Shown here: piece after piece, positions 11,253 through 22,890 of the stretch
Numbering within the stretch: the stretch's first letter is position 1
Layout: each line of letters begins with the position of its first letter
Assembly: GCF_000499845.2 (NCBI RefSeq)
Contig: NC_023754.2
Location: forward strand, 9,059,335 to 9,123,334
DNA: 64,000 nucleotides
DNA from: Phaseolus vulgaris
Lineage: Eukaryota; Streptophyta; Magnoliopsida; Fabales; Fabaceae
Reading direction: 5' to 3'
Notes under the pieces: generated by a model
Told to the model about the DNA's origin: nothing
The model's database searches: none
What the model saw: only the letters and a program-made list of their open reading frames with translations
Position numbers and translations under genes: made by a program

Positions 11253-11930
11253 CAGTTAATGAACCTCTCCCTTGGATTGATACACCAAGATCGGGAATAG
11301 TATGGTTCCTCAGTGAGCCTTCCTCTTGTGTGAGTTCACCAAGGCTGAGAATAGTATGGTTAAACCGTTAAAGACCTGTCCCTTGACTTCATATAGCAAG
11401 GATGCGGTCAGTTAATAAACCTCTCCCTTGGATTGATACACCAAGATCAGGAATAGTATGGTTCCTCAGTGAGCCTCCCTCTTGTGTGAGTTCACCAAGG
11501 CTGAGAATAGTATGGTTCGACAGTTATCAAGACATGTCCCTTGACTTCATATAACAAGGTTGCGGTCAATTATTAAGACATGTTCCTTGACTTCGTACAG
11601 CAAGGATGCGGTCAGTTAAGAATTGTTCACTTGGGTTAGAAACACCAAGGTTGAGAATAGTATGGTTCCTCAGTGAGCCTCCCTCTTGCGTAGGAACGCC
11701 AAGGTCAAACAACATGGTTCGATAGTTAAATCCTTCCTGACCCCATGGGCGAGGATGATGTCAATTGCGAACCGTTCACTTGGGTTAGAAACAAGATTCG
11801 GAATAGTATGGTTCCTCAGTGAGCCTCCCTCTTGCGTAGGAACTTCAAGGTCGAACAATATGGTTTAACAGTCAAATTCACTCTTGCAAGGTCGAGAACA
11901 ATGTGGTTCACCAATGTTACTAACAAGGCA
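11253..11930 (+). repeat. Tandem-repeat zone in the 3' part of the Tat element
   Basis: Degenerate units with a period near 156 bases (CAGTTAAT at 11253 and again at 11409), then shorter partial copies. Each holds sub-units with CACCAAGRYYGRGAATAGTA followed by TGGTTCCTCAGTGAGCCT. There is no coding potential. Tandem repeats between integrase and 3' LTR are a known trait of Tat/Ogre elements and can seed satellite DNA. Confidence 0.8.
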
Positions 11931-12294
11931 GGCCCAATGACCTAAATAGGGCAAAAGAGAGATCAACAAGGAGACCTTTCCCTTACCTTGCAAGAGGAAG
12001 ATCAAAAACAGCAAGAGGAGTTCTCCTTATCCTCGTACGACAAAGTTTAAGCCCGTTAAGGGATTTGTGCATGTGTCACCAGTGCCTTGAAGACAATAAA
12101 GGTCAAGAGATAAAGCAGATGAAGTTAAAGCGTGCTACCTAAGAGGCGAATCTATGTCGAAAATGCTGTTAGTCGAAATTAATGCAAATAAAAACAACTG
12201 AATGATCGAGACAGAAAGGTTAAAGAAATGACAGATGTTCATTTCATATAAATATCTACAAGGTACGAGTCATCAAGAAGATTAAATTACAAGG

Positions 12295-13992
12295 CTATTC
12301 TCTAGGCACGAGTTGCCCATCAACGATCCACTTCGACTCTGCGAAAGGGGAAAGATCCACCTTAGGATGCACGCAGGCAAACTGAACCATGACATCTTGA
12401 AACTCCTCGCCTTAAGCATCGGCGACGTCATTGTTGAGCTCCTTTTCTGTCTTCTTGAAGATCTCGAACTTCTCAGCAAGCTTCTCCTCCACTTGGCCAA
12501 GTTGAACCTCGCGTTGGGTAGCCCTCTCCTCCAACTTGGCCATCTTGGCCTATGTTTCCTCGACCTTCCCCTTCAGGTCGACCACCTCATTGCGGAGAGG
12601 CAAGATCTTCGCCTCAAGTTGAAGGGCCTCTTGAGACTTCTAAAAAAGAAGCCTCTTGACCTCCCTCTCATATTGGCGAAGGCTCACCAGCTCCTAGTAA
12701 ATGGTCATTTCGTGTTTGGAGAAGGTCTTGGCTTGGAGAGTCAGCTCTTCCCTCAGCTTCGCTATCTCAGCCTGCGAGTCTTGTGTGTCTTGCACCTTAC
12801 TTAGAACGAGGCTGGATGCGATGAGGAAATCCCCGAGGCTTTGAGCCACGCGGTCTTGGAGGAGGTTCCCACCTAAGTTCTCCACCACCTCTTTATCTTG
12901 GAAGCGTCTAAGGGCTCGTTGGAGGATGACGGGAAAATCGACAGCGGGAGGTGCTTGGTGATCTTCAAAGATGCTCTCCCCCCACCTTCATGCACGATAA
13001 GGTCGCGTGGGGAGGAGGCGCTCAGAGGGTTGTCTCTGAAGGATGGCGCGCGGCCATCGCCAAGTGTGATGGTGCCTCGACGTCATTAACCTTTTGCCTC
13101 TTAAAGACGAGGCTCGAGTCGGTCTCCTCGTCTTCAGTACCAGTAACCACCACCACCCCTTTCTGCTTGTTCTCAACAGGGGTTGGTTCAGACGAGTTGC
13201 GGGCAGAGGTGGTAAGGGGAGGAGGGTTTGAAGTACCCGCACCAGCAGCAACAGCCCTGTGTTTGGCAAGCAACTCGGCCAATTTTTTCTTCTTCTCGTC
13301 GTTAAGGCACAAAAACAACAAAGGGTAAGAAGCTAAACAACATGCAATTGGCAATCAATGTGGAGCAAATATAAGAACAGTACCAATATAGATCTTAAGA
13401 GCTTTGGCGCAGAATTCGAGCTTGATCAGCTTAACGGTGTCAAACACCACTCCCAAGCCTGAAAGGAGTTGGCACATCTCACGATCTGACGAATTTAGGT
13501 TCTCTAGACTCCTTGCCACCTCATTGAAGCTCAGCCACAGCTTCTTTCTCGGGTTCTTAGCCTCGAAGAAGTAAAGAAAGACATCTACTGAAGGGGGGTG
13601 CCCGAGATGGTTACAGAGAATTGCAAAGGCTCGCATGAACGCCCAAATGTTAGGATGGAGTTGGGTCGGGGCCACGTTGACCTCGATGAGTAGAGCGCCC
13701 TCAAACCCCGTGAAGGGAAGCCGGAGTTTGAGTTGTTTGAAGACCGTAGTATACATGAAGAAGAAGGGCTCGTCAGAGACTCCCTTGTGGCAAGGAAAGA
13801 CCTTCAGGTACACGTCAAGCTCTTTCCCGAAGACATGAAATTTGTCCTAGGATTCATTTTGTTTGTATGTACCTATGTCCTCGTGGGTGTTCAACTGAGA
13901 GGTCTCAGCCAGAAAGGCTTCGAGAGCCCACTGATAGAGGACTTGATAGTTAACAGAAGGTGGAGGGTTCAGAGTTGTTTTCGTTCTGGCCA
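12295..13992 (-). pseudogene. Antisense ORF of the Tat element ('putative gypsy type transposon' domain), broken
   Basis: Reading the minus strand from ATG at 13992 gives MARTKTTLNPPPSVNYQVLY..., which continues in the same frame past one TAG (about 13845) into a long frame to 13355. The stretch with EPFFFMYTTVFKQLKLRLPF, QLHPNIWAFMRAFAIL and GHPPSVDVFLYFF resembles the plant Transposase_28 / 'putative gypsy type transposon' family (PF04195, from memory). A probable intron follows (donor near 13368). Then come a Lys- and Ala-rich segment and a long coiled-coil-like Glu/Lys/Leu region (12400-12890), with the end HPKVDLSPFAESKWIVDG before the stop at 12295. Antisense ORFs in this position occur in Grande-type elements. 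Several stops and frame breaks are present. Its function is unknown. Confidence 0.75.
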
Positions 13993-14528
13993 TCTAAAAA
14001 GAGAAAAAGGAAGGGAGAAAACGAGGGTTTAGAAGGAGACGATGGTGTGACTCGACAAAACCCAGAAAAAAAGAGACTCCAAGAAAAAACAGAGGAAACG
14101 AAAAGTTTAGAAAACCAAAAATGCAAAAAACATAAACAGTCCCATAACAGTTATAGCATGTTATGGGCGGCGAAATCATAAAGCAAGAGCAATTGATGAG
14201 TAAAGATCATGCCTTTGGATGAGTTAGGTTTGAAGGTTTGAGTTTCTGAAGAGGAAGAGAGAGCATTTCAAAGAAATGCTTGAGAAATGATTTTCTTAAG
14301 TGAAAGTAATGGAACAGTGGAGAGAGCGTAAGGGTTTAAAGGTTTGAACAGTATACGAAGAAGCGCAAGCGCCAACAAGCGATAGCCGTTAATCATGCCA
14401 CGTGTATGCTGATTTAGAAAGTGTGGTGACGTCACTTCGGTGTACTGTTCACATCCTATCACCCTAGTGCCACGTAGGTTGCCTAGGGCGATCACTTAAT
14501 CTCTTCACTGAAACAAGTTATAGCTCGA
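13993..14528 (+). other. Untranslated DNA between antisense ORF and polypurine tract
   Basis: No sense-strand gene. 13993-14150 is purine-rich on the plus strand and forms the 5' leader and promoter side of the antisense ORF. 14200-14528 has no open frame of note. Confidence 0.5.
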
Positions 14529-14540
14529 GACTGGGGGGCT
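14529..14540 (+). other. Polypurine tract of the Tat element
   Basis: GACTGGGGGGCT lies immediately before the TGTGTACCGATC start of the 3' LTR. This is the usual plus-strand priming site position and composition. Confidence 0.7.
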
Positions 14541-14693
14541 TGTGTACCGATCAGTCCTCAGTCATCGATTCCAGTGACTGTCCTCAGACATCGCACGCCG
14601 GTGCCAGATAGTAAAGATGAACCACGTAAGGTGGGCCCCTGATACACATATCAGGGTGTTGGTCAGTCTTCGGACATCAGTACCATAGACCTC

Positions 14694-16284
14694 TGTTGGG
14701 TTTAATAGTGCCAAAGTTCAAGAGGGGGGGTGAATTGACCTTTTAAAACTTTCTCGCAGAAACAATGTTTAACACAGTTTATAGAAAATAAATCGATTTA
14801 TGTGAAAATGAACAAATTTATTTCAGCACTGTTTTTGTTTGAAAAGCGTTTATACAGCAAGGTTAATCACAAGGTTATGCAGATAAATTTTCCAGAAATT
14901 AAGAACAATGAATCACAGAACAACAAGCTTCAATTTTAAGCAATTGTTTAAGGTTCAATTAATAGCTTTGACAATTTCTTGAGCAACCTATCACAGTCAA
15001 TCTGTTTCAGTGGCTTTTAACACACTTTATATGTTCTTATCAGAATCAAACAACTTTTTCAAAAATTAAGAACAGTATGAACTGAGCCCAGAAAGAACAA
15101 ATTTATTTTCAATTGAACAGATTTATTTCTTTGTTGTTTTATCAATTATGAAGAAACGAAATTGCAGAGAGTGAGAGAGAATGAACACAAGCAGTTATAC
15201 TGGTTCACTCAACTGAGCTACATCCAGTCTTCACCAAAACCAGGTGGAAATCACTAAAACACAGTACAACCAAGTACAATTCCCACTGTTCTTGAAACCT
15301 ACAAGAACTTAGGTACTCATGCTGAAAAAACCTATTTCAGCATACACACACACCCACTCTTCAAGAACACCTATCAAGAAGAGTGTTCAACCAAACTATT
15401 ACAAGATAGAGATGTGAAACGACTACACCTGATTGAGGATACACAGATCTGCCTTAAACCAGTAGGCAAGATTGCTAAAACAGTAGCTGCACCTCACACC
15501 AAGCTTTTGGAACCAAACCAAGAACAAGCACTTTTTGATTTTTGAAATCTTTGAAGAACAAATGCTAATCCTTTGTAAACTTTTGATTCTCTGTTGTAAA
15601 ACTTGTTTTGCTAATGTATGAACGATTATTAAACTCAGAAACAAGTTTTCATTTTATAGAAAACCAACTTATAACAGATTTTTGAAAAACAGTTAAAGTT
15701 GTTATAAAATGAACAGATTGAAAATAAAATGAACAAATTTATTTTCAAAAAGCAGTTAGAGAATTTGTTAAGTGAGGAGACTTAGTCAACCATTCTGGTG
15801 CAGAGATAAACTGAAAACGTTTAAGCTTGACATGGCACCAGAGACAAAAAGAATCTATTCATTTACAGATGAACAAATTTATTTTTCAAAACGAAAACAG
15901 AGAAAGTTTAACTATTTAAAACTCAGTCGTTTTGAAAAGAAGAAGACTTAGTCAAAATACCTGATGCACAAAATCTAATTTCCACAAGACTTAGCCAAGG
16001 CATCAGTTTAAAAAATGAATCTGTTTATTTAGAAAAGAACAGATTTATTTTTATGCAGTAAACGTGTTTTATGTAAAACATGTGAAAAACAGTTTAAGAA
16101 AACTTATGCTTGTTCTTATCACATGGCCAGTGGTTATGAGGTGAGTTACTCAGCAAAAAGCCCACTCTTAGACAACCTCTAAGCACTACCTAAGACACAC
16201 TTAAAGCAAAGCAAAATACAAATGAAATGTATATATAAGTCTTCATCAAACACAATCTTGAAGGGGCAGCAACCATCTTCAACA
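14694..16284 (-). mobile_element. Solo LTR, Ty1/copia-like, 1591 bp, minus orientation
   Basis: Starts TGTTGGGTTTAATAG and ends ATCTTCAACA, flanked by the perfect duplication ACCTC (14689-14693 and 16285-16289). Read in reverse it ends with TCAATTCACCCCCCCTCTTG plus a short tail, the same type of 3' end as the solo LTR at 9721-10862, so it is a related family in opposite orientation. In place of AACAACCGATTGTT it carries many AACARATTTATTT words (for example 14811, 15107, 15712, 15868, 16040). Confidence 0.85.
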
Positions 16285-16581
16285 ACCTCGACATTGAAGA
16301 TCGACATCAGACCTCGCCAATCGAGGGAGAGATCGGACGTCGACTGTCTGAACAGTTATATTGGGCCACGTAAAGTGGGTCCCAAAACTACACAGTTATC
16401 AATTGAAAACATCAGATATGAGGAAAGCCTAAGTCACGAGGGATCCATGCAAGTGGTGTGTATAGTGCATTAAGGCCTATTAGGGTTAGGGTTTCGAAAG
16501 GAAGCTGTATGCATGGCACGTGAATACTTAGGGCACCCGTGGAACAGATGGCCCCAAAGATTTGGTGCACAAGTTGGTACC

Positions 16582-17679
16582 TGATAAGTGTCTAATTTCA
16601 GTAATATTTCATATTAAAATATAGGCACTTATGAGGATTTATTGCTAATTTACATATAAAATAATCCCTAATTTATGAATTTATACCTTTTTACATTTTT
16701 TATGATCTTTATTTGAATAAGAGTATTTTATTCTCAAATTTGGTGTTAATTGCAGATTTCTAAGGAAGATTGGAGATTTGGATTAAAGATGAATGATTTG
16801 AGCTAAAAAGATAAAGATAGAAGGTCCCAGAATGGAAAAGATGCAAAGAAAGATTGGGCTTTTTTTATGTTTTATCATTTAGCCCATTAGTGCGACACAA
16901 TAAACAACCTAACCCTAGAAAACTAGGATAAATAGGGGGCTAGAGGCTCAACCTTAGTGTGCCAGATTGAGAGGAAAACACCATAGAGTGAATTGTAACC
17001 CAATTGGGAGAATGGAAGGTGATAGAAGTAAGCGTGGCTAATTCTACCCTTTGGGATTGAGAGTAATCTGCTCAAACTCTTATGTATTGAGGTGATATTT
17101 TATATATTAATATTCAGTTCTTGATTGATTATTGGTATTGTTGTTTTACTTTTAATTCTCCGTGACAAATTGAGAATCTTAAATCTGACCGGGAGGTATT
17201 TTTAGGGTTCGGACCTAAACAACAATACTTAACATATTTGAGTGCTAGGAATAGACTTGAAATGTTAATTGCTATTAAACGTCTGAGCTTCGTTCTAAGT
17301 TGTTCTTATAAGTATGCGAGGGATCGATAGTTAGGGGACATTCTTAAGGATTTTATATGCGAGGAATCAATATAAATGATTTTTATACGGGCATCAATTT
17401 CAATCAAAGAACTTAATATTAACATGCTAATCAAAATACATGAGAGTGAGAGAGATGAAACTTAATCCCAATTTTTCCAATTGAAGCAACTAATTCTTTG
17501 TTTGTTTTCTTATTGATCAGTGCCAACATAATCACTTCAAACTCTTTTTTATTGTTCTGTTGTTATATTTAGCGAATATTGTACTCGATAATTCACTGTT
17601 CTTTGTGGGATCGATATCCGTCCTTAGGGACAATTATTACTTCTGACAAACGCGGTGCACTTGCCGTAAAAAGTCATCA
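16582..17679 (+). mobile_element. Solo LTR, probably Ty3/gypsy, 1098 bp
   Basis: Starts TGATAAGTGTCTAATTTC and ends AAAAAGTCATCA, flanked by the perfect duplication GTACC (16577-16581 and 17680-17684). Excision rejoins GGTACC to CAGGCGGCC as in the 5' LTR. The 3' end (GGGATCGATATCCG ... GTGCACTTGCCG) resembles LTR ends of Athila-type gypsy elements, so the orientation is taken as plus. No coding sequence. Confidence 0.85.
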
Positions 17680-18054
17680 GTACCCAGGCGGCCATTCTGT
17701 TAGTCATTGCACTCCAGTTAAGAGAACTTCCATGTGCCAGATTACGCTAAGAAATTCTTCAAGGAACCCTAGATATGGTGAAGGTAACCAAGGTAAACCC
17801 TAGTTTCAACCTATATAAAGGGTTCTAAGAACCCTAGCAAGGTACACAGTTTCTAAGACTGAAACTACTTTATACACTTGGTGTTTCTTGGCCCTTATAC
17901 TGACTTGAGCGTCGGAGTGCAAATGGCTGTCAAGGCGCCCTTTGTCTTTGCAGGTGAGAGATTCTTCAACCAAGGAAGTTTGATTCTCAAGCGGAGATAG
18001 GAGGGCCAAAGGCTGCCGTTCGAGTCAATCGGCGAAGCGAAACCGATGGGAACA

Positions 18055-19055
18055 GTTTGAACAAACTTATTTTGACTTAACTTATTAACTTACTTGAAAC
18101 CTTTAAATCATTTTTTAAATATTGTGTTGTTTTTGTTGGCGGTGAGTCTTACTTCTACTTCTAGACAAGTGGACTAAGTCAACTGTAGTACAACTGATAA
18201 GAGGGTTGTTGTATTCTAGGGACTAGAACTTTGTCCCTGGTAGTTGAAGTTGTTGGTGGATTTGATTTAACACTAAAAATGAACGTATTTCTCCATATCA
18301 TTCACAATATAAAGCCAATGGTAATGATCCATCACTTACAAAGCATTAAGTATAAAACCAAATTAAATAGGAATGAAATACACTAATATATAAATTAACA
18401 AAGTATAGATGAATACATTATTCTCGTTCAAATCTTTTTTTCTTTCTGCATAAATAGGCAAGCAACAATCTTAAAAAGGAGGAGTTTAGTTACTCATAAT
18501 GAATGAAATACAATATCACCGAAAGACAAGTATTGTTTCAAAGATAAACTTCGCTCTCTCTATCTCCTCCTCTCTTTCCATTTAGTTTCCTCTTTATTTA
18601 TAAGGCTAGAGCATAAAACATTGTTTCATTAAAATTCGCTCAATGTCAATTAATCTACTTAGCGGATTAGGTTCCTTTAGGTGAAGGAAATCCATTCACT
18701 CATCTTTTCTTTGCCTATGCTCAGCGTTGAATCTTTCTTCATCCCCATGTTTATTTGTGCTCTGTGCTTCTCTAGATCGTTTCAACGCTTCTCTGGATTT
18801 CCTTAACGCTTCACTCTCTGAATTTGCTCCTCTATGGAGCTATTCCGCTTAGTGCAATTTCTAAGTGCATAACGTATGGAGGAAATTCTAGTTAGCCTTT
18901 TTTCCCTGAATCCGCTCAACACATCAAGCCTATGCTTAGCGAATTAGGTGTTTTCTACCAATTTTTGATCAACTTCTACTTTTCGTCTAAATTCTGCAAA
19001 AAATAAATTAAGATTTATGATTTCAAATAATTTCAATCACAATAAAACCAACACA
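18055..19055. other. Intergenic, no gene seen
   Basis: No open frame with family resemblance. 18620-18960 is enriched in words such as TTAGCG, CTCAGCGTT, CGCTTAGTG and GCTTAGCG, a degenerate palindrome cluster like those inside the LTRs and transposons of this window. It may be a remnant of another LTR. Confidence 0.4.
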
Positions 19056-19707
19056 TAGAGGTGGCAATGCGAGTCGACCCATCCTACATTGGCATGCAAA
19101 ATGCAGGCCAGTTGGATCGCCCCGCTTAAGTAATGCGTGCTCAATTTATTGGTCTACCCGCATAAGGGATGACCCATATAAAAATCTAAAATTTAATTAA
19201 AAATAAAAAAATATTAATTCACTTGTAATATATATAGAACCTAAAATCTGGAAGAGACAATTTTTTATTTTTTATTAAGGTGTTTCTTCCTGCACCCCAA
19301 CAAATTTCTTCATGTACCTCATCAATTTCAAAATTTATTTTTCATAACATAGAATTCAATTTTAGATATGAAAATTTAGAAGAGAAAAAAAAATATAAAA
19401 TAAACTTTATGGAACAACTATTTTACTTTCCTAAATCTAGAACAACTATTTTGACTTTCAGAATCGATTTCTGGAATTGATGGGGTGCACGAAAAAATTT
19501 GAGAGGATGTAGGAAGAAACACTTTTTTTATTATTATGTGAGCTTGCAGGATGGCCCGCCCGCCCCGTCATTGGCTCGTGTAGGTTGTGGGTTATTTGGG
19601 ACAAGCCTAAACATGCCAAAGCCAAAATATTGAGTCTGCCTCGTGTTTCTCATAGCAAGCTGCAGGCCAACCCGCACGGTCAACCCCGTATTGCTATGCT
19701 ACCCCTA
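19056..19707. mobile_element. Non-autonomous hAT-type element, 652 bp
   Basis: Left end TAGAGGTGGCAATGCGAG and right end, read in complement, TAGGGGTAGCATAGCAA form inverted termini of the hAT type. The 8-base flanks CCAACACA (19048-19055) and CCAACATA (19708-19715) match at 7 of 8 positions, which fits the 8-bp hAT target duplication. No transposase is encoded. A second member with related ends is at 44104-44939. Confidence 0.8.
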
Positions 19708-19923
19708 CCAACATAGTCCGAAACTAAATCTTTTATTTGTGCCTCAACTTCATAGGCTAGAGAGACCACTACATCCTCATTTTGGTGGGGTTGGACTTTA
19801 TTCAAATTAAACTAAATTTGTTACCCCAAGCACAACTTCTGTGCATTGAAGCCGTCATACCCTTGATGACTTCACCTTTTATAAAAAAACTTAACAACAC
19901 TGATTAACACTAAACAAAATTGT
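19708..19923. other. Short spacer, no gene
   Basis: No frame or repeat that I can identify between the hAT-type element and the tandem duplication. Confidence 0.4.
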
Positions 19924-20485
19924 GTTCAATTAACACGACTTCTTAATTAAACCAAAGTCGTACCGTGCACAAAAGATTTTTGTGAAATTTTTTGTACTGC
20001 ATTAGTGTTTAGGAGTGACAACTTCTTAAGAGTGAAATTGTGCTATCCAAACACGACTTACCTATTTACATTTTTTTTTCAAATCTATCCATTTTTATAA
20101 ACTTATGAAAAAACGGTATTTGTCATTGATGCTTTGTTTGGATTAGGGAGTATATATGAAATTATTTGAAGGAAAAGTGTGAGGAAAGTCATGTTCAATT
20201 AACACGACTTCTTCATTGAACCAAAGTTGTAATGTGCCCGAAATTTTTTTGTGAAACTTTTTGTACTGCATTAGTGTTCAGAAGTGTCGACTTCTTAAGA
20301 ATGAAGTTGTGTTATCCGAACATGACTTACCCATTTACGTATTTTTATTCAAATCTATCCATTTTGATAAATTTATGCAAAATTGCATCATTTATATGAA
20401 AAACCGGTATTTCTTATTGATGTTTTGTTTGGATTAGAGAGTGTATTTGAAATGATTTAAGGGGAAAATGTGAGAAAATTGAAGT
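19924..20485. repeat. Direct duplication, unit about 270-290 bp
   Basis: GTTCAATTAACACGACTTCTT occurs at 19924 and at 20193. About 265 bases after each start align, with an 18-base insertion in the second copy (GCAAAATTGCATCATTTA). Each copy ends in TTTGTTTGGATTAG followed by a GTGTGAG-type word, the same sequence as the right ends of the Harbinger-like elements at 27440-27481 and 35400-35510 read in reverse. Confidence 0.75.
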
Positions 20486-21580
20486 TGTTTGGATTAAGGT
20501 AAATATAGTGGAAAGTGAAGGGAAATGAATGGAAAATTTATGAAAGTTTGTGAGTGATGTGATGAATGTGATTGAAATTTTAATTGATAAAAAAAGTAAG
20601 ATTATAAATTTGCCCTTATGTTTAAAACTAATTGGAAAAGAAATATAATTTATTTATTTGTTCATTTTAGTTGTTTATAATTAAAACATTGTTTCTGATA
20701 CTGTCCAAGATTTGACTTAAGAAAAAATACGAATTATGTGACATTGTAAGAACATGCAAAATTGTCGGATATTAAACAAATTACGACACAATCCATAGTA
20801 TGAATAGAAGAAAAAAAACTGATATTAGAATAATGTCCAAGAAAATAATAGCAATCATACATTGAAATATTTATAATTCAAAGGAGTCGCGAAAGTCATT
20901 AATTGGATGTTACAAATTGTCAGTTCTTTCATGGACCTTGTCAAAACGTGTGTTGATTAAATGAAGTTGTACAAAAACTTTTACTGGGGTTACCACATAC
21001 ATAAACATGGGTCATCAATTAATTTCAACATGGACTCATAATTGATTATCAACCAACGATAATCAATTATACTTTAGAAAACACACCTATAATCGATTAT
21101 GCCACAAGGATAACCGATTACCCTTTCAAAACATAACATATGTTCATTCAACAAAGTTGTACAAAAATCATTATTAAGATCACTATTTACATAAACATGT
21201 GTCACCATTTAATACAAACAGGGACCCATGATGGATTATGACACTGAATAATCGATTATGAACTAAAAAAACCACCATAATTAATTAGGGCCAACATATA
21301 ATCAATGTTCAGTCCAAAAAGGCCTCATAATTAATTATGGAATTTTTCAAAAACACTAGATAATTAATTATCAATTGAAAAAATCACCATAATCTATTAT
21401 CTAATTATTATCATTGCTTCAAATGTAATTTTTTTTTTTGCTAAAATACTCACTATATCATGTTTTCTATGCTACACGGTAAAGGATCAATAAAACTCCA
21501 CAAAACTATCAAAGTGAACGACACCATGGTGAATTCAAAAAGCGGTGAGTCTCACTTTCATATGATTTCTCCACACTTTA
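20486..21580. other. Harbinger-related non-coding remnant with degenerate palindromes
   Basis: 20420-20660 matches, in reverse, the right-end region of the Harbinger-like elements (TTTGTTTGGATTAGAG ... GTTGTTTGGATTAAGG ... AAGATTATAAATTTGCCCTT). 21035-21400 carries about ten degenerate ATAATCGATTAT or ATAATTAATTAT words. No coding frame and no second terminus were found. Confidence 0.45.
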
Positions 21581-22192
21581 TACTGTGTTTATTTCCAAGT
21601 ATGAGGAGGGAGGAGGGAGTGGATTTTTTTGTGTTTGTTTCAATGGTTTTGAGGGTGAGGAAAAGGGTGGAGGCCTTTTTCCATTCTTCACGCAAATAAG
21701 ATATTTGTGTTGATTCATATAGGATTATTGTATTTTACCCAAATACCTTTGTGCATGCATTTTATTACAATATAAAAATTAAATATTACATAAATTTATT
21801 TAATAATTTAAAAAATATTTAATTATACTATTAATAACAACATATAATCATAAAAAATGAAAATAAAAAAAATTATAATATCAATAAAACATATATAGTT
21901 ATATAAAATAATAAATGAATATAATAATAAATATTATTTTCATAAATTTTAATATATTTAATAAATTTATTTCAATTTAACACAAAAATATTTTCTATCA
22001 TATTTTTTAATTTTTTTATTAAAAAATACAAGTAATTATAGATATTATACATTAGAAAATTTTAATTAATTCAAACTTTAAAAAAATTATAATTCATTAA
22101 TCAAATATTTTTTAATAACAAAAATAAATTTGCAAATTTACAAAAATCATCCTAACAAATTCATTCTACCATTCCTCAATCTAAACAACCTC
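21581..22192. mobile_element. Non-autonomous Harbinger-type element, 612 bp
   Basis: Left end TACTGTGTTTATTTCCAAG and right end (complement) GAGGTTGTTTAGATTGAGG, flanked by TTA at 21578-21580 and 22193-22195. The interior (GTGTTTGTTTCAATGGTTTT ... TATTGTATTTTACCCAAATA) is closely matched at 36388-36600 in the element at 35514-37045. TTA/TAA duplications are the PIF/Harbinger target preference. It has no ORF beyond a chance 79-codon frame. Confidence 0.6.
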
Positions 22193-22872
22193 TTACATGT
22201 AATCATACCCACCTCCTTTGTAATACTCGGAACAATGTAGTACATATACGGATACGGACACTGACACAACACGAATACAGATACAGAGATACGTATAATC
22301 TCTAAAATGTAGGACACGCGGACACAGATCTATATATTATATAATTTTGAATTATATAAATTGAAAATAAATATTTATGTGCAAAAGTATGTTTGAGATT
22401 CTTTTGGGAGCATGAAGATATTTTTCATGACTGGTTCAAAAGAATTTGTTCCTTATTTTTATAATCATAATAAAAATTTATACAATAAATTTGAATTTTT
22501 AGAAAATTATTGTATTTATACCTTTTAAAATTGTGTTAGAACCGTGCTAGAATTTTCAAAAATCCAACAAATATTTTTTGAATTGAACACCTTCACTGAT
22601 AAGTGTCCTATGAGTGTCGACACCGATACATGTGTCCGACACAGATACGCCATTTAAGAGAAGTGTCTGAGTCTCATAGACTCGGAATCCACTTCCTTCT
22701 CCCACTAAATCCAAAGTGAAAAAGAAAAAAGTCAACACCTACACTTTTCCTAGCTCACCTCTCCAGGTCACTGTATGCAACGACAATGTTATTCGCATTT
22801 CCATCTACATGAAGATGTGAAACACCTAAAACAAACACAGCTGACAAAACAAGTTTAAATATAGGAAACTAA
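22193..22872. other. Intergenic with a possible degenerate inverted-repeat element
   Basis: 22235-22325 is rich in GATACGGACACTGACAC-type words and 22600-22660 in the facing complement (GTGTCGACACCGATACATG). This suggests a decayed terminal-inverted-repeat element of about 470 bases. Exact ends and a target duplication could not be found. No gene. Confidence 0.35.
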
Positions 22873-22890
22873 GCCCCTGTTTGGATTGGG

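Larger units (their letters stand above)
3941..18054 (+). mobile_element. Decayed Tat-lineage Ty3/gypsy LTR retrotransposon, with nested insertions
   Basis: A 14.1-kb block bounded by related LTRs (3941-4671 and 14541-18054). In order it holds a primer-binding site, gag, aspartic protease, reverse transcriptase, RNase H, a second RNase H, integrase, a tandem-repeat zone, an antisense ORF and a polypurine tract. The second RNase H, the antisense ORF and the 3' repeats are known traits of the Tat group (Ogre, Grande, Retand). Stops and frameshifts occur in every coding part, so it cannot be autonomous. Three solo LTRs with 5-bp duplications (GTAAG, ACCTC, GTACC) were inserted later. The 5' LTR lacks about the first 145 bases of the 3' LTR, so the left end is truncated and no target duplication for the whole element can be shown. 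Confidence 0.9.
14541..18054 (+). repeat. 3' LTR of the Tat element, split by two solo LTRs
   Basis: Begins TGTGTACCGATCAG after the polypurine tract and ends ...GATGGGAACA at 18054. With the two insertions and their duplications removed, about 815 bases remain. Compared with the 5' LTR it has extra sequence at its start and lacks a 36-base segment at the CATTAAGGCC junction near 16472. Its TATA box is at 17812-17819. Confidence 0.85.

Noticed and set aside
13635..14181. Plus-strand frames over the antisense ORF of the Tat element
   Set aside because: The minus-strand reading has the recognisable domain. The plus frames are shadows.
3941..18054. Tat element as an active retrotransposon
   Set aside because: Every coding domain has stops or frameshifts and three insertions split it.
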